Assembly: GCA_021781695.1 (NCBI GenBank)
Contig: JAJXWG010000127.1
Span: 1-5,443 of the forward strand
Direction: 5' to 3'
Source: Pseudomonadota bacterium
GTDB lineage: Bacteria > Pseudomonadota > Gammaproteobacteria > Burkholderiales > Gallionellaceae
DNA length: 5,443 nt
Part shown: piece after piece, positions 1 through 5,443 of the stretch
Layout of the letters: every line of letters starts with the position of its first letter
Numbering within the stretch: the stretch's first letter is position 1
Made by a program: the position numbers and the translations under genes
The notes under the pieces: model-generated
What the model was told of the DNA's origin: nothing
The model's input: the letters and a program-made list of their open reading frames with translations, nothing else
Database searches by the model: none

Positions 1-2227
1 TCTGTATCGTGGCATTCACGTCGTTGATATTCAGTCCGTACCGGGACATGCGCTGCCGGTCCAGCGTGATGTTGAGCTCGGTCTGCCCGCCCACCTTGAT
101 TGCCGCGACATCCGCAGCCCCCGCTATCCCCGACAGGATTTTTGCGACCTGCGTGGACTTGTCCTCCAGTATTTCGAGATCCGGGCCGAATATCTTGACC
201 GAGATCGCCCCCTTCACGCCGGACAAGGCTTCTTCCACGTTGTCCTGTATCACCTGGGAAAAGTTGGTCGGCACGCCAGGGATCACCTGTATCTTCCGGG
301 TCATGTCGGCTATCATCGCCTCCTTGTCTGCAAACCGCCAGGTGTCATGCGGCTTAAGATCCGCCATGATCTCAAGGTTGTTCGGGCCCTTGGGGTCCGT
401 GCCATCATCCGGACGCCCCACCTGCGTGACCACATTGTTGACCTCCGGGTAGGATTTCAGAATCGCCCTCACCTTGCGCTCGATGTCTTTGGTTTTATCC
501 AGCGCAGTCGCTGGCGGCAGCGTGATGGTAAGCCAGATATTTCCCTCGTCGAGGCTCGGCAGAAACTCGCTGCCCAGCAGCGGCGAGAGCGCCAGCGTGA
601 TCACCAGCAATCCGATCGAGGCACCGACGATGCCGCTGCGCCGCGTAGCTGACCAGGTCAGCAGATTGCGGTAGCGCTCCTGCAGTCGGTGCATCCATTC
701 GCTGTGCCGTTCTGCCATATCCTTGTTCTTGACGATATAGCTTAACAGCGCGGGCAGCAGCGTGAGCGTCAATATGATCGCGCCCAGCAGCGCAAAACTC
801 AAGGTAAAGGCCACCGGAGAAAAAATCTTTCCCTCGACGCGCTGAAAGGTGAAGATGGGCAGGAAGGCCAGTATGATGATGGCCTTGGAAAACAGGATAG
901 GCGAACCCATCTCGATGCAGTTCTGCTTGATCAGGTGTATGCGCCAGCCATACGATTTGTGCTGAGGCAATGCATCCGCCTTGGCCAGCGCGAGCTTCAC
1001 CATCAAGGCTTCCACCAGCACCACCGCACTGTCGATGATGATGCCGAAGTCCACCGCACCCAGCGAAATCAGATTGGCCGACACCCCGCGCGCATCGATC
1101 AGGATAAAGGCGAACAGCAGCGCTAACGGGATGATCACCGCAACAGCCAGCGCGGCATACCAGTTGCGCAGGAAAATGATCAGGATTGCAACCACCAAAA
1201 GCGCGCCGACCAGAAGATTTTCGCTCACCGTATGCACCGTGTGTTTCACAAGCTCGGTGCGGTCATAATATGGAACGATCGCTACCCCCTTGGGCAATTT
1301 CATATCAAGCTCGGCGATGCGCGCCTTGATCGCCTTGACCACCTTGGAGGCATTCTGCCCCTTGGTCATATCCACGATGCCCTCGACCACATTGTCCTGG
1401 TCGTTGAAAGCCACGATGCCGGAGCGCGGACGGTCGCCTGTCGCAACCTTTGCCACATCGCCCACCATCACGGTCTTGCCGTTCTGGGCCGTGACCACCA
1501 CGCGGGATATGTCGTCCAGCGACTTGAAGAGTCCGACGCTGCGAACCACCAGCGCTTCATCGCCGCGATTGATGATGCCGCCACCGGTATTGCTGCTGTT
1601 GGCACCGAGCGCCTGGGCGACCTGATCTATGGTCACGTTGAATTTTCGCAGCAAGGCAGGATTCACGCTCACCTGGTATTCCTTGATGGTCCCGCCGAAA
1701 CTGACCACATCCGCAACACCTGCAACCTGGCGCAACGCAGGGCGCAATACCCAGTCCTGCAGGGCTCTGACCTCATTGGGCGGCATCTCCTTGGGCGCCT
1801 TTAGCACATAGCGGTACACTTCGCCGACTGCGTTGCTAAGCGGAGCCAGGCTCGCCTGCACGCCGGCAGGGAGGTTCACGTTCTGCAGTTTTTCAAGCAC
1901 CTGCTGGCGGGCAAAATAATCGTCCGTGTTGTCGGAAAACGTAAGCGTGATCTCGGACAGTCCGGTGATAGACACAGAGCGCAATTGCGTCATGTGCGGC
2001 ACGCCGCTCATCTCCCGCTCGATAGGCATGGTCACGCTGCGTTCGATTTCTTCCGGAGCCTGTCCCGGCATCAGCGTGTCGAGTTGCACCTGGACATCCT
2101 GCACATCGGGAAAGGCTTCGATGGGAAGATTATCCAGCGCACGCACGCCGAAGATGATCAGGACCAGCACGCCTGCCAGCACAAATACTCGCTGCTGCAG
2201 GGAAAAGGTGATGAGTTTCTCGAGCAT
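1..2227 (-). CDS. czcA: Heavy-metal efflux RND pump, CzcA/CusA family (C-terminus beyond window)
   Basis: Inner-membrane proton/cation antiporter that would drive export of metal ions through the tripartite complex. Read from the ATG at 2227 it stays open for 742 codons to the window edge; family members are usually about 1,020-1,060 residues, so roughly the last 280-300 are missing. Seen: first membrane segment at about 12-30, followed by NLPIDAFPDV (33-42), a family hallmark; first periplasmic domain to about 335; membrane segments at about 338-353, 358-377 and 384-406. The fourth segment carries D393-F-G-x3-D399 and E406, the spacing of the acidic proton-relay residues of CzcA. Further segments lie at about 445-465, 471-498 and 532-550, then GSEFLPSLDEG (552-562) and GRPDDGTDP (604-612). 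These motifs resemble CzcA/CnrA-type divalent-cation pumps rather than CusA, whose motif is A-x-G-x4-D. The metal itself cannot be fixed from sequence. An AGGT ribosome site lies 8 bases before the ATG. The start overlaps the adaptor's stop (TAATG), indicating coupling. Confidence 0.95.
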   Translation of the reverse strand, partial: MLEKLITFSLQQRVFVLAGVLVLIIFGVRALDNLPIEAFPDVQDVQVQLDTLMPGQAPEEIERSVTMPIEREMSGVPHMTQLRSVSITGLSEITLTFSDNTDDYFARQQVLEKLQNVNLPAGVQASLAPLSNAVGEVYRYVLKAPKEMPPNEVRALQDWVLRPALRQVAGVADVVSFGGTIKEYQVSVNPALLRKFNVTIDQVAQALGANSSNTGGGIINRGDEALVVRSVGLFKSLDDISRVVVTAQNGKTVMVGDVAKVATGDRPRSGIVAFNDQDNVVEGIVDMTKGQNASKVVKAIKARIAELDMKLPKGVAIVPYYDRTELVKHTVHTVSENLLVGALLVVAILIIFLRNWYAALAVAVIIPLALLFAFILIDARGVSANLISLGAVDFGIIIDSAVVLVEALMVKLALAKADALPQHKSYGWRIHLIKQNCIEMGSPILFSKAIIILAFLPIFTFQRVEGKIFSPVAFTLSFALLGAIILTLTLLPALLSYIVKNKDMAERHSEWMHRLQERYRNLLTWSATRRSGIVGASIGLLVITLALSPLLGSEFLPSLDEGNIWLTITLPPATALDKTKDIERKVRAILKSYPEVNNVVTQVGRPDDGTDPKGPNNLEIMADLKPHDTWRFADKEAMIADMTRKIQVIPGVPTNFSQVIQDNVEEALSGVKGAISVKIFGPDLEILEDKSTQVAKILSGIAGAADVAAIKVGGQTELNITLDRQRMSRYGLNINDVNATIQ

Positions 2228-3369
2228 TACTCGTTACCTGCAAGTTCTGCATTGAGCAACAGGGCGCCTGAGGTGACGATGCGCTCTTTGGCTTTGAGCC
2301 CTTCCCTGACATAGCTATACGGATAACCCTGCAGGCCCAGCGCAACCTTGCGCCTTTGCAATACGCCGGGGCTTTGCTCGACGAACACGTAGCTGTATAA
2401 ACCCCGCGTAAAGATCGCCGTATTCGGAATGCGCGGCAGGCTGGAACGGAAGTCTGCAATCGGCGTGATCTGCGCATACATTTCGGGCTTTAGCTTCAAT
2501 GCCGGATTGCCGATCTCGCACCTGACCTGCATGCGCCTTGTGACAGGATCGAGCGCACCGGAAATTGCGGTCACCTTGCCGGAAAAAGTCTCAGTAGGAT
2601 AGGCATCGACCTGGGCCAACACGGACTGTCCGACCTTCAGTTTGTCCATTTCCTGCTCGGGCAGATCGACCTGCACCCATACATGCGCAGGATCGGTGAT
2701 GACAAACTGCGGGCTGGCCGCATCCGCCACCACTTCGCTGCCCGGGCTTGCCTGCCGTTCGCTGACAACCCCCGCCTGCGGCGAGCGTAAAACATACTGT
2801 GCGCCAGCGGGCGCATGGCCTGTCAAATTGGCCAGGCGAGCGCTGGCGCGAACGGCCTCGGCCTGGGCTTCGCGCACATCGGACTTCGCGCTCTCGAGGT
2901 CTTTCTGCGCGAGCCCTTTGGCGTCATAGATCAGTTTTGCGCGCGCATAGGTTTGCTGCTTCAATTCAAGATCGGCATCCGCGCGGCTCACATCGGCAAC
3001 CGCCTGCGCATAATCGGGCGCATCCAGTATCATGAGCCCGTCTCCCGCCTTCACATGCGCACCCACGTCAGCCAGAATCCTGACGACCCTGCCGGTAATC
3101 GGCGAGAAAACGCGCGCAGTCCGGTTGTCATCGTAACTTACGCGCGCATTCAGAGGCTCCGCCAGCGGTTCCGGCATGGCCTCGACTTCGCTGATCCGGA
3201 TGAAATCGAGCTGCGGCGCATGGGCGTCAAAACGCAGCGTGTCCGATGTCTTGTGCAACGCGGGCTTGGCGGCAACCTTTTCAGGCGCATGGCTCTTTTG
3301 CCACAACACATATCCTGCGCCACACAGGATAAGCAGCAGTGCCGCGGTTTTTTTATACCGTATGATCAT
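2227..3369 (-). CDS. Periplasmic adaptor (membrane fusion protein) of heavy-metal RND efflux system, CusB/CzcB family
   Basis: Bridges the RND pump and the outer-membrane channel. The 380-residue product starts with a single membrane anchor (about residues 8-23, after MIIRYKK). C16 is preceded by Leu, so this is not a lipobox. Then come a first lipoyl/barrel half with YDDNRTARVFSPITGRVV (79-96), an alpha-helical hairpin rich in Ala, Lys and Glu (about 120-182), the second lipoyl half (RSPQAGVVSERQASPGSEV, 195-213), a beta-barrel domain with DPVTRRMQVRCEI (274-286), and a C-terminal membrane-proximal domain. Domain order and length are normal for the family. The metal-binding methionine cluster of E. 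coli CusB is absent from the N-terminal region, where only M65 and a few histidines (27, 39, 50) occur. The start chosen is the ATG at 3369. It overlaps the channel gene's stop by four bases (ATGA) and has AAGGAG 10 bases upstream; the GTG nine codons further up would lie inside the previous gene and put charged residues before the anchor. Its stop overlaps the pump's start by one base. Confidence 0.94.
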   Translation of the reverse strand: MIIRYKKTAALLLILCGAGYVLWQKSHAPEKVAAKPALHKTSDTLRFDAHAPQLDFIRISEVEAMPEPLAEPLNARVSYDDNRTARVFSPITGRVVRILADVGAHVKAGDGLMILDAPDYAQAVADVSRADADLELKQQTYARAKLIYDAKGLAQKDLESAKSDVREAQAEAVRASARLANLTGHAPAGAQYVLRSPQAGVVSERQASPGSEVVADAASPQFVITDPAHVWVQVDLPEQEMDKLKVGQSVLAQVDAYPTETFSGKVTAISGALDPVTRRMQVRCEIGNPALKLKPEMYAQITPIADFRSSLPRIPNTAIFTRGLYSYVFVEQSPGVLQRRKVALGLQGYPYSYVREGLKAKERIVTSGALLLNAELAGNE

Positions 3370-4904
3370 GAAGCGTGCTCTCCTTTTTTTGCCCACCAGC
3401 CGCCACCCAAGGCCTGATAAAGCAGCGCAGTATCGCCAAGGCGCAAGACCTGCGCCTGGATCAGGCTAATCGTGCTCAACTGGTAGTTCTGTTCAGCAGT
3501 CAAAAGATCCTGATAGCTGACATATCCCAGTTTGTATTGGCTCTGCGTCAGATCGAGAGTTTTTCTGGCGGCCTGTTCAGTGGCAGCGGCGGCTTTCAAC
3601 GCATCTGCATCGGACTCTATCGCATGCAGCGTGTCGGCCACGTTCTGCAGCGCGGCGATCACCGTGCTGCGATACTGGAAGCCTGCCTGTACCAGAACCT
3701 GTTCTGCAGCCCTGGACTGTGCGCGCAACGTGCCGCCATCAAAGATGGTCTGCGCGACATTGCCTGCCAGGCTGAAAAATCCTCCGCCGGCACGAAACAT
3801 CCAGTCAGGGCTGGTTGCCATGCCGCCCATCTCCGCGGTGACCGAGAATTGCGGCAGGCGGTTGGCGATCGCAACGCCATATTGCGCACTCGCATCGTGC
3901 AGCTGTTCTTCGGCAATGCGCACATCGGGGCGCTGCTCAACCAGCTTTGAAGGAAGACTGAGCGGCAGCGCTTGGGGCAAATGCAAGTCGGACAACGCGA
4001 AAGTCTCAGGCACATCCTGGTCTGGCGTGCTGCCCGCCAGCGCGCGTATCAGATCGCGCGTCTGCTCAAGCTGGCGGTTTAACGGCGGCAGCGCCTGTTC
4101 AGCCTGTGCGAGTGCGGCTTCTCCTGATGCCATATCGATCTCGGAGAGTTCTCCCGCCGCAAGCTGCTTATGCATGATGGAAAGATTTTCGCGGTTCAAC
4201 GCCACCACTTTTTCCACGGCAGCAATCTGCGCGCGCAGGCTGGCTTCCTCGAAGGCTGCAGCAACGATATTGGATGCCAGCGTGATATAGACAGCCTTGA
4301 GCTGCATTTCCTGCGCCTGGGCCTCTGCCTTGGCAGACTCGACTCGCCTCCTCTGCATGCCGAAGACATCGGGAACATAGCCCACACTGACCTGGGCAAC
4401 ATGGAAGTTGTAATACGCCGGGCCGTTGTAAACCGGGCCTGAGGGATTGGAATAGGTCTGTATCAGCGTGCCGTTGTTCTGCAGGCCGGGCGAATTGCCG
4501 CCCATGTTTCCTGCCAGCTTGTTGCGTGAGGGAGAGTAACTCACGCCTACAGTCGGGTAAAAAAACCCCTGCTGCGCAATCACATTCTGCTGGGCTGCAC
4601 GCAGCGATGCGCTGGCCGCCCCGATATCGGGATTGGCCTTGAACGCGCGTTGGATCAGCGCATTCAATTGCGGCGACTTGAACAATGTCCACCAGTCTTG
4701 TGGAATCTCTGCTGCAGCCGAGAAGGACTGCGCGTCACCCAACGGGGCTTCTGCCGATGAAGTCTTTGCGGACAAAGGCTTGACGGTGTACGCAGCAGAT
4801 GCCGGCGCATCAGGGCGCTTGAAATCCGGCCCTGCCGCACAAGCGGCGAGCATCGTCATCAAGGTCAGGATCAGCGAATTTTTTAACAGATTAGTTCCGG
4901 CCAT
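3366..4904 (-). CDS. Outer-membrane efflux lipoprotein, NodT/TolC-like (CusC/CzcC role)
   Basis: Forms the trimeric outer-membrane exit duct of the efflux complex. From the ATG at 4904 the product has 512 residues. A signal peptide (about 1-21) ends in the lipobox L19-A-A-C22; the following CAAGPDFKRP is the usual mature start of NodT-type efflux lipoproteins. There is no Asp at position +2, so outer-membrane sorting is expected. Two outer-membrane-efflux repeats follow, at about 70-285 and 315-500. Markers include VGYVPDVFG (174-182), LPSKLVEQRPDVRIAE (317-332), IFDGGTLR (387-394), the helix ending LQNVADTLHAIESDADAL (419-436), and the terminal GGGWW (500-504). An Asn/Gly/Tyr/Pro-rich stretch at about 124-166 probably belongs to the beta-barrel and its loops. 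A TTG two codons upstream is possible but unneeded. The Shine-Dalgarno signal before 4904 is weak (ACGGTAAT region). First gene of the operon; its TGA overlaps the adaptor ATG. Confidence 0.94.
   Translation of the reverse strand: MAGTNLLKNSLILTLMTMLAACAAGPDFKRPDAPASAAYTVKPLSAKTSSAEAPLGDAQSFSAAAEIPQDWWTLFKSPQLNALIQRAFKANPDIGAASASLRAAQQNVIAQQGFFYPTVGVSYSPSRNKLAGNMGGNSPGLQNNGTLIQTYSNPSGPVYNGPAYYNFHVAQVSVGYVPDVFGMQRRRVESAKAEAQAQEMQLKAVYITLASNIVAAAFEEASLRAQIAAVEKVVALNRENLSIMHKQLAAGELSEIDMASGEAALAQAEQALPPLNRQLEQTRDLIRALAGSTPDQDVPETFALSDLHLPQALPLSLPSKLVEQRPDVRIAEEQLHDASAQYGVAIANRLPQFSVTAEMGGMATSPDWMFRAGGGFFSLAGNVAQTIFDGGTLRAQSRAAEQVLVQAGFQYRSTVIAALQNVADTLHAIESDADALKAAAATEQAARKTLDLTQSQYKLGYVSYQDLLTAEQNYQLSTISLIQAQVLRLGDTALLYQALGGGWWAKKGEHAS
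3380..3385 (-). promoter_or_regulatory. Ribosome binding site of the adaptor gene
   Basis: On the minus strand the sequence reads AAGGAG, 10 bases before the ATG at 3369, and lies inside the last codons of the channel gene. It supports that ATG over the in-frame GTG at 3396, and an initiation site overlapping the upstream stop by 4 bases. Confidence 0.7.
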
Positions 4905-4935
4905 GTTCAATTACCGTTATTTTTTAAATCGGCCT

Positions 4936-4949
4936 GTGGAGAAATGTCA
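4936..4949. repeat. Short direct repeat GTCAG-CGAA-GTCAG
   Basis: Two copies of GTCAG are separated by four bases (period 9). A degenerate continuation, TTAGCGA (4949-4955 region), echoes the TCAGCGA at 4937-4943. The repeat sits just downstream of the candidate start point of the efflux operon, where a repressor or response regulator could bind. It is short enough to be chance. Confidence 0.3.
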
Positions 4950-4965
4950 GCGAAGTCAGTTAGCG

Positions 4966-4996
4966 ATTCTACAACCAGTTCGATCGGCATTCACAA
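4966..4996 (-). promoter_or_regulatory. Candidate promoter of the efflux operon
   Basis: On the minus strand a -10-like TAGAAT (4971-4966) is preceded by a weak -35-like TTGTGA (4996-4991) with a 19-base spacer. Transcription would begin near 4959, giving a leader of about 55 bases. The poor -35 and long spacer fit a promoter that needs an activator, as is common for metal-efflux operons. I found no clear MerR-type dyad in the spacer, and no regulator gene lies in the window. Confidence 0.4.
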
Positions 4997-5041
4997 AAAA
5001 TTCAAAAAACACACCGCGCCTATGCGCCTGCTGGTTATAAT
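4995..5041 (+). promoter_or_regulatory. acnA: Candidate sigma-70 promoter of acnA with upstream A-tracts
   Basis: A perfect -10 hexamer TATAAT lies at 5036-5041. No good -35 exists 16-18 bases upstream (about ACCGCG). Two A6 tracts (4995-5000 and 5004-5009) fall at about -53 to -39 relative to an inferred start near 5048, the position of an UP element bound by the alpha subunit of RNA polymerase. The resulting leader would be about 34 bases and contain the ribosome site at 5068-5073. Confidence 0.5.
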
Positions 5042-5067
5042 TCACTATTTTATTCCCTACAGCACAT

Positions 5068-5073
5068 CCGGAG
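5068..5073 (+). promoter_or_regulatory. acnA: Ribosome binding site of acnA
   Basis: CCGGAG lies with its GGAG core 8 bases before the ATG at 5082, which supports that start. Confidence 0.7.
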
Positions 5074-5081
5074 TTTTTGCC

Positions 5082-5443
5082 ATGCAGCATAATCTGTTCA
5101 ACACCCGCACCGCTTTCAACCTTGCCGATGGCAAACAGGGAATAATGTATTCGCTGCCCGCGCTCGAAGCTGCAGGCTTGGGTAAAATTTCACGCCTGCC
5201 CGTATCCATCCGCATCGTACTTGAAGCCGTGTTGCGCAATTATGACAGCAAAAAAATCACCGAAGCACATGTCAGAGAACTGGCAGGATGGCAGCCCAAT
5301 GCAACCCGCACCGAAGAGATTCCTTTTGTCGTCGCGCGCATCGTGCTTCAGGACTTTACCGGCGTGCCGCTTCTGGCGGATCTTGCCGCGATGCGCAATG
5401 CGGCAGCCGCCAGAGGATGCAATCCGAAAATCATCGAACCCCT
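5082..5443 (+). CDS. acnA: Aconitate hydratase AcnA, N-terminal part (3' end beyond window)
   Basis: Cytoplasmic [4Fe-4S] enzyme interconverting citrate and isocitrate in the TCA and glyoxylate cycles. 120 complete codons are visible out of the roughly 890-950 usual for the AcnA/IRP1 type. Seen: YSLPALEAAGLGKISRLP (23-40), SIRIVLEAVLRNYD (42-55), then AGWQPNATRTEEIPF (68-82) and ARIVLQDFTGVPLLADLAAMR (85-105, whose core QDFTGVP is the family signature), then NPKIIEP (114-120). In this family a PVDLVVDHSV motif should follow just past the edge. The cluster-binding cysteines lie far downstream, so catalytic integrity cannot be judged. The order of motifs, the lack of an AcnB-type HEAT-like N-terminus, and the length before QDFTGVP exclude AcnB. 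The closely related AcnD (2-methylcitrate dehydratase) cannot be fully ruled out from this fragment. It is transcribed away from the efflux operon. Confidence 0.93.
   Translation, partial: MQHNLFNTRTAFNLADGKQGIMYSLPALEAAGLGKISRLPVSIRIVLEAVLRNYDSKKITEAHVRELAGWQPNATRTEEIPFVVARIVLQDFTGVPLLADLAAMRNAAAARGCNPKIIEP

Larger units (their letters stand above)
4905..5081. other. Divergent intergenic region between the efflux operon and acnA
   Basis: This 177-base stretch lies between the start codons of two divergently transcribed genes and is richer in A and T than the flanking genes, as expected of a control region. It contains one candidate promoter per direction, two A6 tracts (4995-5000 and 5004-5009), a short direct repeat (4936-4949), and GCGCC repeated 8 bases apart (5016-5020 and 5024-5028). 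I see no credible small gene and no stem-loop followed by a T-run that would make a terminator. Confidence 0.85.

Noticed and set aside
1232..1804. A 190-codon plus-strand open frame with His/Asp-rich product, superficially metal-binding
   Set aside because: It is antisense to the uninterrupted RND pump frame; the His/Asp richness comes from reading complements of Val/Met/Ile codons.
3319..3324. Cys16 of the adaptor as a lipoprotein attachment site
   Set aside because: The residue before it is Leu, not Gly/Ala/Ser, so the lipobox rule is not met; a plain membrane anchor is more likely.
3370..3396. GTG at 3396 as start of the adaptor
   Set aside because: The ATG at 3369 has a well-placed AAGGAG and the classic ATGA overlap; the extension adds MGKKRRARF encoded within the previous gene.
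2815..3417. A 200-codon plus-strand open frame opposite the adaptor gene
   Set aside because: Antisense shadow of the adaptor coding sequence; an Arg/His-rich product with no family resemblance.
3532..4290. A 252-codon plus-strand open frame opposite the outer-membrane channel gene
   Set aside because: It lies wholly antisense to a gene with clear family motifs, its product is a Ser/Ala/Cys-rich low-complexity shadow with no recognisable domain, and I see no ribosome site.
4972..4990. The 19-base spacer of the efflux promoter as a MerR/CueR-type operator
   Set aside because: The spacer length fits, but there is only a CGATCG palindrome and no extended dyad like known MerR-family sites.
4633..5040. 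A 135-codon plus-strand frame spanning the start of the channel gene and the intergenic region
   Set aside because: Most of it is antisense to the signal peptide and N-terminus of the channel gene; no ribosome site and no recognisable product.

Overview
The window reads as a moderately GC-rich proteobacterial chromosome segment. A betaproteobacterium, perhaps near the Gallionella/Nitrosomonas group, fits my recollection of the protein flavours, but this is an impression and not a search result. Nothing suggests mobile DNA: I see no transposase, tRNA, rRNA, CRISPR array, integrase or insertion-sequence ends.

Layout. Positions 1-4904 hold a tightly packed minus-strand operon for a tripartite heavy-metal efflux system of the CusCBA/CzcCBA type. 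It is transcribed from right to left: an outer-membrane lipoprotein channel (3366-4904), a periplasmic adaptor (2227-3369), and the inner-membrane RND pump (from 2227 leftwards, running off the window at base 1 with about 742 residues visible). The genes overlap by 4 and 1 bases, so they are probably translationally coupled. The two start codons implied by the longest open frames (a GTG and a TTG) are better replaced by internal ATGs.

Positions 4905-5081 are a 177-base divergent intergenic region. It carries a candidate minus-strand promoter for the efflux operon and a plus-strand promoter with a perfect TATAAT for the right-hand gene. It also holds two A-tracts and a short direct repeat. From 5082 to the right edge runs the first 120 codons of an AcnA-type aconitate hydratase, cut off by the window.

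How the genes work together: the pump, adaptor and channel should assemble into one envelope-spanning proton-driven exporter. The pump's motifs (DFG-x3-D in the fourth membrane segment and GRPDDGTDP in the periplasmic part) favour the divalent-cation (CzcA-like) branch over the Cu(I)/Ag(I) branch. Aconitase is a TCA-cycle Fe-S enzyme, and its position next to the exporter is probably incidental. No metal-sensing regulator lies in the window. I found no convincing previously undescribed system here; the most interesting points are small motif variants and the architecture of the intergenic region.
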